A stretch of 64,000 bases of DNA from Lewinellaceae bacterium (GTDB lineage Bacteria; Bacteroidota; Bacteroidia; Chitinophagales; Saprospiraceae), in contig JADJFA010000002.1 in the NCBI GenBank assembly GCA_016708875.1, positions 124,001-188,000 of the forward strand, in the 5' to 3' direction. Under the pieces are notes generated by a model, which made no database searches, was not told the DNA's origin, and was given only the letters and a program-made list of their open reading frames with translations. Both the position numbers and the translations under genes were made by a program. Shown in pieces: positions 1 through 8,467 of the stretch; positions within the stretch are counted from its first letter, which is position 1; each line of letters begins with the position of its first letter.

Positions 1-303
1 CGAGAATGCGAAAGGCTGAGAGAGCGTGAGAAATCTGGAGGGATAAATCCGAGATGCTAATCGTCGAAACGCATTGCAAAAGAAAAGGAAATCCGCCGCA
101 TTTCCAAAATCTATTGAGCAAGAGGTTCTTGAAAGCATTGGTTTTTCCAATGAAAGCCTGCGTTCGTCGCTTTTTGCGGCAGCCAAATCAAGTTGCCGCT
201 TCTTCGCCCCGAAATTTTCAAGAATATTCGTGTGAACGCCCTACGTTTGCCTAACAGTCCAACGTCCAACGTCTAACGTCCAAAAGTCTAAAATCCGAAA
301 TTT
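1..303. other. Left-edge region without a confident gene; -7-like box before the next gene
   Basis: No reading frame here convinces me. Short open stretches exist in several frames but none shows a recognisable domain, and a truncated gene entering from the left cannot be excluded. TACGTTTG at 242-249 fits the Bacteroidota -7 consensus TAnnTTTG, about 55 nt before the ATG at 304. Between them lies a short degenerate repeat, AACGTCC/AACGTCT/AACGTCC, at about 259-282. Confidence 0.4.
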
Positions 304-849
304 ATGATTACCACCCAATCGCTTTTTGCCACAGAAGGTATTGACCCGCGTAGCCTGGAATTCATTGCACAAGCCATTGAAAAAAACAACCTCCCGGGCT
401 TTGATTATTTTGAATTCAAACGTGCCGTGACACAACTCGGCGCCATGAAACTCGACGAAGCCACCGCCTATAAAAGTGCCTTCACCACCGCCGCCACGCT
501 GGGCATTACTAAGGAAAAACTCATCGAAACGGCAGGCTACTACCGCAATGTGGTAGAAAAAGAAAAAGAGGCATTTGCCAAAGCGCTCGACAACCAGACC
601 GCCACAAAAGTCGCTGCGCGCCAACAGGAAGTCAGCCGCTTGCGAGATCAAATCGAGCGCCACAAAATTGAAATTGCCCGTTTGCAGGACGAAATTGGTG
701 GCTACCTCAACCAGGCCGATGCCGCCGAAGCCTCTGTAAAATCAGAAAGCGAAAAACTGGAAAAGTCGAAAACGGCGTTTGAGAAAGCACACCAGTCGGT
801 GCTGACGACGATTGATAAAGATGTGGAGGGAATGCATAAGTATTTGTGA
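304..849 (+). CDS. Hypothetical coiled-coil protein, 181 aa
   Basis: I do not recognise the family. The first ~90 residues look globular and helical. From about residue 95 to 165 the sequence is charged and heptad-like (runs such as VSRLRDQIERHKIEIARLQDEI), predicting a long coiled coil. There is no signal peptide or membrane segment, so it is probably cytosolic. The ATG at 304 follows a TAnnTTTG box at 242-249, which supports this start. It ends 35 nt before the aspartic-protease-like gene. It could be a scaffold or toxic-anion/phage-shock-like accessory protein, but nothing in the sequence decides this. Confidence 0.7.
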   Translation: MITTQSLFATEGIDPRSLEFIAQAIEKNNLPGFDYFEFKRAVTQLGAMKLDEATAYKSAFTTAATLGITKEKLIETAGYYRNVVEKEKEAFAKALDNQTATKVAARQQEVSRLRDQIERHKIEIARLQDEIGGYLNQADAAEASVKSESEKLEKSKTAFEKAHQSVLTTIDKDVEGMHKYL

Positions 850-883
850 GAAAAGGGTTTAACTTTGCTAAAAACCGCTCACC

Positions 884-1303
884 ATGGGACTCGTTTATAC
901 CGAAATAGAACTTATCAACGGCGATGACTTGGGCATGGCCCGTCGCAATTTGATGGACCCGGATGATGTCAAGCGGATGAAGATCACCGCACTGGTTGAT
1001 ACTGGATCTTATATGCTTTGCATCAACGAAGAAATCCAAGAACAACTGCAATTCCCAATTGTAGAAAAACGCAAAGCAGAAACCGCAGACGGAAGGATCT
1101 TATAATTCGACGTTGCCGATAATGTGCAAGTCCGCTTTAAAAACCGTGCTACCACTTGCCGAGCCATGATTTTGCCCGGGGATAGCGAACCCTTATTGGG
1201 TGCAATTCCGTTGGAGGATATGGATGTGCTAGTGCATCCACAAAGACAGGAGTTAATCGTCAATCCAGATCATCCCTATTTTGCGCAAATGAAGTTGAAG
1301 TAA
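884..1303 (+). pseudogene. Retropepsin-like (clan AA) aspartic protease, interrupted by an in-frame TAA
   Basis: The frame opens at ATG 884 and continues to TAA 1301-1303 (139 codons), but a TAA at 1103-1105 interrupts it after ADGRIL. Before the stop sits the single-domain aspartic protease motif ALVDTGS, around residues 44-50. After it, in the same frame, comes the conserved tail with PGDSEPLLGAIPLEDMDVLV. Reading on without a shift implies a point change (for example GAA to TAA) rather than an indel. This small soluble retropepsin-like family is common in Bacteroidota and its function is unknown. TAACTTTG at 860-867 is a plausible -7 box. It is either a recent pseudogene, a base error, or a gene with stop readthrough. 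Confidence 0.7.
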
Positions 1304-1328
1304 ATTTGACACTATTTATCTTCAGCCT

Positions 1329-1365
1329 AAAACCCCGGTGGTTTCCGAAAACCACCGGGGTTTTT
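1329..1365 (+). terminator. Rho-independent terminator
   Basis: A GC-rich hairpin with arms AACCCCGGTGGTTT and AAACCACCGGGGTT is separated by a 3-nt loop and followed by a T run. It lies directly after the aspartic-protease-like gene. Confidence 0.85.
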
Positions 1366-1460
1366 CATTGAAAAGCGTTAGCGCGCGTGAATTGTGCAAA
1401 GAATTTTTTCAATAATTTTCCCCAACGCCCTACTTTGGCGGCCATAAAAAATTAGTTGCC

Positions 1461-3247
1461 GTGAAGCCTACCGACATAAAAGACCCCGAGTACTTCCACA
1501 AAGTGGTGGATTGCCAATATGCCTGTCCCGCACATACGCCTGTGCCAGAGTATATTCGACTCATCGCCGCCGAGCGATACACTGAAGCGTACATGATCAA
1601 TTGGGAATCCAATGTGTTCCCTGGTGTCCTGGGCCGCACCTGCGACCGACCTTGCGAACCCGCTTGCCGTCGTGGCCGGGTGGAGGAAGAACCTGTTGCC
1701 ATTTGCCGACTCAAGCGCGTGGCTGCCGATTTTAAAGGCGACGTAAAAGCGCTGATGCCACAAGGCCCGTTCCCTAAAAACGGCAAAAAAATCGCACTCA
1801 TTGGTGGTGGCCCGGCCGCTCTCACCGTGGCACGTGACCTCGCTCCGTTGGGTTACGAAATCCATTTGTTTGATGAACAGCCCGCTGGCGGTGGCATGAT
1901 GCGCAGCCAGATTACTTCGTTCCGTTTGCCAGAAAGTGTACTGGATGAGGAAGTTGGATATATTTTGGACTTGGGTATTCATACCCAATTCCACCATTAT
2001 GTTTCCAGCATGAAAGAGATGTTGGGAAAAGGCTACGATGCCATTTTTGTCGGCACAGGCGCTCCACGCGGACGCGATCTGAACGACCTGCCAGGAAGAA
2101 AAGAGGCAGGTGCAAACATCCAGATTGGCATCGAATTCCTTGCCAGCGTTGCCTTTGAGCATACCAGTAAGATTGGCAAAAAAGTTATCGTTCTTGGCGG
2201 TGGCAACACGGCCATGGACTGTTGCCGGACTTCCTTGCGGCTTGGTGGAGATGAAATAAAAGTGGTAGTGCGTAGCCCAAAAACAGACATGAAAGCCTCT
2301 CCCTGGGAAATTGAAGATGCCGAACACGAAGGCATTCCAATTTATGAAAATCACGTCCCGAAAGAGTTTGTGATTGAAAATGGCAAATTGATCGGAATGA
2401 AGTTTGAAATAGTAAAAGCGGTGTACGATGAAAAAGGCAAACGAAGCCTTGTTCCTACAGGCGAACCAGAAGTCTTCATCGAAGCCAACGATGTGCTGAT
2501 CGCTGTAGGCCAAGAAAACGCTTTCCCCTGGGTGGAGCGTGATTTGGGAATCGAGTTTGACAAATGGGAAGTACCCGTTTTGGACAAAAAGACCTTCCAA
2601 TCCACTGTTCCCAACGTCTTTTTGGGGGCGACGCAGCCATGGGGCCAAAGAACGTCATAACGGCGGTGGCACAAGGTCATACGGCAGCTGTTTCAATTGA
2701 CCTTTTTTGCTCCGAAAAAGACTTACACGACCGCCCTTCGCCGCTCACAAACCTCATTCACCAAAAAATGGGCATCCACGAATGGATGTACGACAGTGCA
2801 GTTGCGCCCGATTTACGATTTAAAGTGCCCCATGCTGAAAAGGCCAAATCCTTGAAAGACAGGCTCATGGAGGTTGAACTCGGTTTTGATGTCGAAACAG
2901 CGTTCAAAGAAGCAGAGCGCTGCCTAAACTGCGACGTGCAAACCGTTTTTGCTACCGACCGCTGCATTGAGTGCGATGCCTGCGTGGACATTTGTCCTAC
3001 TGCGTGTATCACCTTCACCGAAAATGGAAAAGAAGATGAACTCCGCACTCGCCTCACCGCTTCGGCCAACGAGCTCAACCAGGACCTCTACGTTTCCGAC
3101 GAGTTGAAAACAAAACGTGTAATGGTCAAAGACGAAAATGTCTGCCTGCACTGCGGCCTTTGCGCCGAACGCTGCCCTACTGCGGCTTGGGACATGCAGA
3201 AGTATCTTTACAATACGGCGAAAGCAGGGGGAAAGGTTTATGCGTGA
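1461..3247 (+). CDS. FAD/NAD(P)-dependent oxidoreductase with 4Fe-4S domains, GltD-like (frameshifted)
   Basis: This reads as one ~595-residue protein split by a one-base loss in the T5 run at 2619-2623: the first frame ends at 2660 and the second resumes with FGGDAAMGPKNV and runs to 3247. The N-terminal Cys-rich domain (CQYACPAHTPVPEY, then CDRPCEPAC) is the dihydropyrimidine dehydrogenase/GltD type. A FAD Rossmann motif (ALIGGGPAAL) and an NAD(P) motif (VIVLGGGNTAMD) follow. The C-terminus has two ferredoxin clusters, CIECDACVDICP and CLHCGLCAERCP. It probably transfers electrons between NAD(P)H and a Fe-S partner, like the glutamate synthase small subunit; its partner is not in this window. 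GTG 1461 is the first reasonable start. Confidence 0.85.
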
Positions 3248-3255
3248 CTCTAAGG

Positions 3256-3409
3256 TTTTTTTGATTGATGAGTGATGAATACATGATTGTTGATTTTTGA
3301 TGGAGATGGCCGATGTTGTTATTGACGATGGTGGGACCTCGGCCATTATCAATCCAACATTACATCAAAAATCAACAATCATGTAATCGTCACTCATCAA
3401 TCAAAAAAA
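3256..3409. repeat. Long imperfect inverted repeat
   Basis: Arms of about 46 nt at 3256-3302 and 3363-3409 are almost complementary (TTTTTTTGATTGATGAG against CTCATCAATCAAAAAAA, with a few mismatches inside). They enclose ~60 nt that is itself partly self-complementary (GGCCGATG / CCTCGGCC). The element fills the gap between the oxidoreductase and the permease genes. It could be a strong transcription barrier or a small non-autonomous palindromic insertion. Confidence 0.7.
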
Positions 3410-3538
3410 TTGTCCCCCCCCAAAAATTGGCACCATCGGATTCATTCCCTACCCCATCTGTTTTTGGCTCCTTTTCATCGAAAAGCAAGGTTTGTAACAG
3501 GGCTAAATCATTGTTTCGCACAGCAAAAAAATTAAGCT

Positions 3539-4768
3539 ATGCTGCGAAACACCTTGCAATCCTTCGGTCTTGCCATCCAAAATATTCGGGCAAACCTCTT
3601 TCACACTTTTCTTTCTGTATTGGGCATCATCATCGGCGTTGCGGCTCTGGTCGCTACCTTTTCGCTGATAGATGGTTTGGAAAAATTTGCCCGAGAGCAG
3701 ATTGCTACCCAAACCAGCGTCAATGCAATCGTGGTAGAAACCCAAACCGACAAGTTTATCAACAATCTATCGGTTCGGAAAGACACCTTTCAAGTCATTG
3801 ATTATGAACGTTATGCTCGTTTTCGAGCCAACGCTCCCCTCGTCACGCGAGCCAGTCTACACAACAGTTTTAATAGGGAAATAAAGGTAATAGGTAGGGA
3901 TTCGGCCATAGGAGCCATGATTCAGTGTATTGCAGAAAGGCCTCCCAACGACACCATTCTTACACATGGACAATTATTTTCGGCAACTTCATTCATCGGC
4001 CGGGAACCAGTAGCTGTGATTAATACCCAACTGGCAAAACTCATTGCCGGGCAGGAAGACTTAAATACTGCGCTGGGACAAAGTTTCTCTGCACTTGGTC
4101 ACACGTTGCGCATCATAGGCGTTGTAAAGGATAAGAAAAAAGAGTCCCCGCCCATGGCCTTTATTCCCATCTCCCTGCTTTCAAATCAAGATTTGCACCG
4201 CTCTCCGCCGTCCTTGCTTTTTGAAGTTGCCAAAACGGAAGAAGTGACCGTGCTCAAAACTCAAATTGAGACTTGGCTCAAACAAGAATATGGGGAACAA
4301 AGCAAGGATTTTGCCATCCACAGCCAGGATTTTTGGATTGACCAAACAGCCAAAGGGTTTCTCATATTCAGAATTATCATGGGTTTAATCATCGGCCTAT
4401 CTGTGCTGGTCGGGGGCGTGGGTGTGATGAACGTGCTGCTCATCTCAGTCAACGAACGTACTGCCGAAATCGGGCTTCGCAAAGCCGTGGGCGCCAAAAA
4501 AGGCGACATTCGACGGCTGTTTCTTGCCGAATCTATCACAGTTTCTGCTTTCGGGAGCCTGGTAGGTTTGTTGCTCGGCGCAGGTTTTGCAATGGCAGCC
4601 ATCCCGATTATTCGCTTTTTCGCGGATGTGCCGTTCAGTGCGGTGCTGACCTGGAACACGTTTTTTATTATCGCCAGCGTCGCTATTATCATCGGAATTA
4701 TTTTTGGCACTTATCCAGCAATAAAGGCAGCAAGGCTTGATCCAGTGGAGGCATTAAGAAGGGAGTAA
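3539..4768 (+). CDS. MacB/FtsX-family ABC transporter permease
   Basis: A 409-residue permease. One membrane helix sits near residues 20-45 (FLSVLGIIIGVAALVATF), followed by a ~240-residue periplasmic MacB-type domain. Three helices come at about residues 280-300, 335-360 and 375-398. The sequence NERTAEIGLRKAVGAKKGDIRRLFLAES is the signature cytoplasmic loop of MacB/FtsX permeases, and the protein ends in the typical ARLDPVEALRRE. Such proteins drive mechanotransmission across the envelope for export of lipids, peptides or macrolides. No cognate ATPase lies beside it, so the partner must be elsewhere. The start at ATG 3539 places the first helix correctly. Confidence 0.9.
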   Translation: MLRNTLQSFGLAIQNIRANLFHTFLSVLGIIIGVAALVATFSLIDGLEKFAREQIATQTSVNAIVVETQTDKFINNLSVRKDTFQVIDYERYARFRANAPLVTRASLHNSFNREIKVIGRDSAIGAMIQCIAERPPNDTILTHGQLFSATSFIGREPVAVINTQLAKLIAGQEDLNTALGQSFSALGHTLRIIGVVKDKKKESPPMAFIPISLLSNQDLHRSPPSLLFEVAKTEEVTVLKTQIETWLKQEYGEQSKDFAIHSQDFWIDQTAKGFLIFRIIMGLIIGLSVLVGGVGVMNVLLISVNERTAEIGLRKAVGAKKGDIRRLFLAESITVSAFGSLVGLLLGAGFAMAAIPIIRFFADVPFSAVLTWNTFFIIASVAIIIGIIFGTYPAIKAARLDPVEALRRE

Positions 4769-4840
4769 GTCCAATGCACGAAAAGTTAAAAGGTTAATCG
4801 TTTGAAAATAAGATTTTCCTTCTTTCGTCTTTCCCTTTTA

Positions 4841-4897
4841 CCCGCCATAGCCTTTTCAAATTCCGTAGTCTTGACGAAGGAAGGGGCGAAGGCGGGA
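4841..4897. repeat. Palindromic element beginning CCCGCCATAGC
   Basis: The sequence starts CCCGCCATAGCC and ends GCGAAGGCGGGA, so the ends pair (CCCGCC/GGCGGG). The same start motif recurs at 25378-25402 inside the M16 peptidase signal sequence, which marks a dispersed short palindromic repeat. Confidence 0.5.
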
Positions 4898-4920
4898 CCC
4901 GCACAACAAAAATATCTTCG

Positions 4921-5832
4921 ATGGTTCCTCGCCCCTTCCGGGTAATCTTTCTTTTTTGCATTCTCCCTTCCCTTGCCGTTCAAGCGCAAGATTTGAGGGT
5001 GGACAAGGCGTTTTTTCAAAAGAAAAAATTGGAGTTCAACGGTTGGCTACGCCAAAATCAAATCGGGCATATTTTGAAAGCGGATAGTGTGGCCGTAATG
5101 AACCAAAAAGTCACGCTTTTCCTGCGTCCTACCTACACTGGAAAACGAACCTGCGACTCGTTGCAATGCGCATGGCAGGGTTTGGAACGCGACAACCGTT
5201 TAGTAAACGGTCAACATTTTCACGAACGACTATTGCACAAATGGGCATTTCTCGCCGAAATCCACGAAGATCAGGCAGAAGTCATGGTACGATGCCACGA
5301 GCCGGCACATTTCCAGGCAAAAATATACAGCCGAAATGGGCGCATCCCTGTGGAAGAGCGCAATATCCGTTCTGGCGCAGTACTCGAAGTAAATCTCCCA
5401 ACTACCATGCAAGGGCTTAACTCGGGTGACAATACCACGTTACTTCGTGGTAAAAACCTGACGCAGGTATGTACCAAAGCACGCCATTGGCTCGTTAGCA
5501 GCTACAAAGACAAAGGAACACCAGTGCTCTGGCGGGCTAAACTGGATACTTCCTACACGGCCTACGACGAATTTGTACTGGAAGTGACGCACCTGAATTA
5601 CGAGATTTGCCCTGACGGTTTTTTTGAGTATCACCGCATTTATGTGAAAGGGCTGCAAAAGGGTGACGATGTTGAACTTTCGTGGGAATTTCAAGGAAAA
5701 TATGGCTCTGGCATTATTTTCCCTCCCCGAAAAAACGACTATAAAGACATGGAACTCCGATATAAATCAGAGCTAGAAGTGTACCAAAAACGATTGTTTA
5801 AAAAAATGTTGGATTACCTTCGCCAAGGATGA
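4921..5832 (+). CDS. Secreted hypothetical protein, 303 aa
   Basis: I do not recognise the family. A clear signal peptide (VIFLFCILPSLAVQAQD, about residues 8-24) points to export to the periplasm or outer membrane. The rest is a soluble mixed alpha/beta protein with no catalytic motif I can identify and several paired aromatic/charged segments. The stop overlaps the next gene's start (ATGA at 5829-5832), so the two are translationally coupled and probably work together at the envelope. Confidence 0.75.
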   Translation: MVPRPFRVIFLFCILPSLAVQAQDLRVDKAFFQKKKLEFNGWLRQNQIGHILKADSVAVMNQKVTLFLRPTYTGKRTCDSLQCAWQGLERDNRLVNGQHFHERLLHKWAFLAEIHEDQAEVMVRCHEPAHFQAKIYSRNGRIPVEERNIRSGAVLEVNLPTTMQGLNSGDNTTLLRGKNLTQVCTKARHWLVSSYKDKGTPVLWRAKLDTSYTAYDEFVLEVTHLNYEICPDGFFEYHRIYVKGLQKGDDVELSWEFQGKYGSGIIFPPRKNDYKDMELRYKSELEVYQKRLFKKMLDYLRQG

Positions 5833-6335
5833 CTACTACCAACTCAACGACCATGGCCACTATGGCTAGCGACGCAACAACCAACTCCAGCACTCCGACT
5901 TTTGAAGTCGCGCCTCTTTCGCCTCGAACCCGTATCGCAAGGCTGATATTGATCTATCACTTTGTGCTTATCGGCGCCTCTTGCGTGTTTTACATTCTGA
6001 GAGGCTTTGATTTCGAGGAGTTTACCTCCCTAATGGGCGTACTCGCTCCAGTAACCGCCCTTTACGGTGGAGCAGTATTCCGTTTCTTGGGGCGAAGCAT
6101 CACAGAACCAAATCTCAATGGGCAAAATGCCACGCCAATAAACGGTCTCGTGAAATGGCTCGTAAATGGCCATTTCGTCATTGTGCTTTTGCTCATCACG
6201 GTCAAAGCGCTGGCGCCTAACATCTTGAACTTCCAGGACATGACTATGTTCCTGACTTTAGTTGAGTCTGCCTTGGGTATTTACATGGGTAATATCATTC
6301 TCGCGCTTTTTGAGGGAAAGACCAGTGATAAGTAA
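5829..6335 (+). CDS. Four-helix integral membrane protein, 168 aa
   Basis: A Thr/Ser/Asn-rich N-terminus of ~30 residues precedes four hydrophobic segments, near residues 38-58, 66-88, 104-124 and 136-158. There are no enzyme motifs. The 4-nt overlap with the upstream secreted protein suggests a two-gene envelope operon. The function is unknown. Confidence 0.75.
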   Translation: MTTTNSTTMATMASDATTNSSTPTFEVAPLSPRTRIARLILIYHFVLIGASCVFYILRGFDFEEFTSLMGVLAPVTALYGGAVFRFLGRSITEPNLNGQNATPINGLVKWLVNGHFVIVLLLITVKALAPNILNFQDMTMFLTLVESALGIYMGNIILALFEGKTSDK

Positions 6336-6441
6336 CAAGTTTCAAGTTAAAAGTTAAAAGTGGCAAGTCAAGACCCAGAAAATGCACCACTTGTAACTTT
6401 AAACATGAAACTTGCTACTAGTAACTTGCTACTTTTGCCGC

Positions 6442-7746
6442 ATGGACTACAGATATGCGCGCCAAAGCACCGGTTGGTTTTATTTATTCTTTACCCCATT
6501 TATCCATGTGGTGTATCGGCTTTTGTTCCGCAAGATTTACTTGCACAATCGCCAGATTGTGAAGCCCAATACACCGATCTTGCTCGCCGCAAATCACCCC
6601 ACCGCATTTATTGACCCCATTTTTTTTACCTCCTTTTTTGATCCGCCGGTGTATAACATGACACGTGGCGACGTGTTTCGCAATCCAATTTTTCGAAAGT
6701 TTTTGATGAGCTGTAATATGTTCCCGGTCTTCCGACAACGGGATGGTTATCAGGGCCGTGATCGGAATGACGAGGTGTTTGAATTTTGCCAACAAAAACT
6801 TTTGAGTGGTGTGACGGTGAACATCTTTGTCGAAGGCGAGCACCATTTGGACAAACGTGTACTGTCGCCTCAAAAAGGCATCGCCCGAATTGCGTTTGGT
6901 ACTTACGAACGGCATCGGTTAGATGACTTGCAGATTGTACCAGTTGGCTGCAATTACGTAAACGGAGATTGTACCCGCGACGAGGCTAAAATCATTGTCG
7001 GAACTCCCCTGTTTGTCAAAGACTATTGGCCAGCATACGAGCAAAACCCTGCTGCGGCCATCAACCAGTTGTGTCAGGATATACATAAATCCTTAAAATT
7101 AATCTGTTATCAAATCGAAGACCGCGCCGATGATGCCCTTGCGGAACAACTGCTCAGTTTGTGGCGAAATGACCACCCGGCCGGACACCTGCCGATAGTG
7201 GAGTACCAAGCCCCTCGATTCTGGGGAGAAAAAGCCTTGCTCGACCGGCTCAACGAAATGGCTTTGACCGAAAAGCAGCGCCTCCGGGATTGCAGTACGG
7301 AATATTTCTTCGCGCTGGATAAGGCTGGTTTGACGGATGAAGGACTGAAACACCCGGAATACGCAAGTAGGGGCTGGCTTTTATTCCTAATTTTTGCGTC
7401 ACCAATCGCTATTTTGGGTTTTTCAATCGGCTGGCCGGTGCGATGGTTGGTGTATCGTATAGCACATAAGGTTGTGAAAAAGAGGGAGTTTTACACAAGT
7501 GTATTGATGGGCATGGGTGTAGTTGTGGGAGGTTTATATTTTGCCGGAATATTGATTACGGGTTTACTGACAGACATGACTTGGTTGGTGACTCTGTCCT
7601 TGTTGATGCCTCTATTGGCCTGGGTGTCAGTCTTTTGGAAAGAAACACTGGTGCGTTGGAATGAAGCCCGAAAAGCCAATGCTCATATGCTCCGCGAGCA
7701 GCTGCTAACCCTGCGCAAGGATGTGTGGAACTTAATCACGAAGTAG
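6442..7746 (+). CDS. PlsC-like glycerolipid acyltransferase
   Basis: A 434-residue protein with an N-terminal acyltransferase domain. NHPTAFIDP carries the catalytic His/Asp pair (here H-x5-D, a spacing also seen in some eukaryote-like family members). FRQRDG and FVEGEHH match the acyl-acceptor and FxEG-type blocks. The C-terminal third has four hydrophobic helices, so the protein is membrane anchored. It probably acylates (lyso)phosphatidate or a related glycerophospholipid. I chose ATG 6442 because TACTTTTG, a -7-like box, lies at 6430-6437; longer in-frame starts fall within that putative promoter. Confidence 0.85.
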   Translation: MDYRYARQSTGWFYLFFTPFIHVVYRLLFRKIYLHNRQIVKPNTPILLAANHPTAFIDPIFFTSFFDPPVYNMTRGDVFRNPIFRKFLMSCNMFPVFRQRDGYQGRDRNDEVFEFCQQKLLSGVTVNIFVEGEHHLDKRVLSPQKGIARIAFGTYERHRLDDLQIVPVGCNYVNGDCTRDEAKIIVGTPLFVKDYWPAYEQNPAAAINQLCQDIHKSLKLICYQIEDRADDALAEQLLSLWRNDHPAGHLPIVEYQAPRFWGEKALLDRLNEMALTEKQRLRDCSTEYFFALDKAGLTDEGLKHPEYASRGWLLFLIFASPIAILGFSIGWPVRWLVYRIAHKVVKKREFYTSVLMGMGVVVGGLYFAGILITGLLTDMTWLVTLSLLMPLLAWVSVFWKETLVRWNEARKANAHMLREQLLTLRKDVWNLITK

Positions 7747-7758
7747 TACATTTCGTGC

Positions 7759-7766
7759 TACATTTG
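7759..7766 (+). promoter_or_regulatory. Bacteroidota -7 promoter box TACATTTG
   Basis: TACATTTG matches TAnnTTTG exactly, 43 nt before ATG 7810. No good -33 TTTG is visible at the usual distance. Confidence 0.5.
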
Positions 7767-7809
7767 CCAGACACCATACTCTCTTTTTTCTAACGAACCT
7801 TATTTCTTT

Positions 7810-8109
7810 ATGCTTGATCAACCCATGCGCAGTTCGCCACCCAAAACCTGGCTGGCAGAATCCATACTCGTCACATTGTTTTGCTGCCTACCGTTTGGCA
7901 TAGTCGGGATCGTCCACGCAGCCAAAGTCGAATCCGCCTTCAATTCTGGCGACCACGACGGTGCAGATCGCGCCTCAACCGAGGCCAAAAAATGGACCAT
8001 GATAGGTTTCTGGATTGGCATCGTCGGCATTTCGCTGTATTTGATGTTCCTCGTTGGCATGTTTTTCTTTGCCGCCAAAAATGGAGCACTTGACCCAGAG
8101 AATTTTTAA
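7810..8109 (+). CDS. CD225/dispanin-like small membrane protein, 99 aa
   Basis: Two membrane segments (SILVTLFCCLPFGIVGIVHA and GFWIGIVGISLYLMFLVGMF) flank a short hydrophilic loop with AAKVESAFNSGD. The first segment with its CC-PFGIVGIVHA-KV pattern is the CD225 (dispanin) signature, whose bacterial members are often next to DUF2752 genes, as here. Its role is unknown; by family it is a re-entrant or two-helix membrane protein. It overlaps the DUF2752 gene by 29 nt. Confidence 0.8.
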   Translation: MLDQPMRSSPPKTWLAESILVTLFCCLPFGIVGIVHAAKVESAFNSGDHDGADRASTEAKKWTMIGFWIGIVGISLYLMFLVGMFFFAAKNGALDPENF

Positions 8110-8467
8110 TTGCACAGGGGCACTTCTGGTGGCAGGCTTGCTTGGGGTTTATTTTTTTCTCGACCCGGAGCACCATTTCTTCCCGAAGTGCCCTTTTTTA
8201 TGGCTAACCAGCTGGAAATGCCCAGGTTGTGGTGCACAACGCGCTGTGCATCAATTGCTTCACGGAAATGTGTTGGAAGCCATTCGCGTCAATTTCCTTT
8301 TTGTAACTGCATTCCCCTACGTGATATTCGGCCTTGTTCTGGAATATACTGCATGGGGGCGACGCCAAATTCCTATCCGCCGTACCTGGTATGGATATCG
8401 GGCTGCGTTGGTGGCATTGTTTGCTGTAATAGCTTTTGGGATTGCAAGAAATGTGTGGGGATTTTAA
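8081..8467 (+). CDS. DUF2752 membrane protein, 128 aa
   Basis: The pattern FPKCPFLWLTSWKCPGCGAQRA-HQLLHGN is the diagnostic Cys/Gly-rich block of DUF2752. Three hydrophobic helices surround it. ATG 8081 lies inside the end of the CD225-like gene in another frame, giving a coupled pair, and is a better start than upstream in-frame codons. The stop overlaps the convergent bshC stop by 4 nt. The molecular function is unknown. Confidence 0.85.
   Translation: MEHLTQRIFNCTGALLVAGLLGVYFFLDPEHHFFPKCPFLWLTSWKCPGCGAQRAVHQLLHGNVLEAIRVNFLFVTAFPYVIFGLVLEYTAWGRRQIPIRRTWYGYRAALVALFAVIAFGIARNVWGF

Noticed and set aside
54..254. Possible 66-aa gene at the left edge
   Set aside because: No family resemblance, and a -7 box for the next gene lies at its end.
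1452..2648. 398-codon open frame on the minus strand
   Set aside because: It is the antisense shadow of the FAD/Fe-S oxidoreductase, whose motifs are clear; the reverse protein has no recognisable domain.
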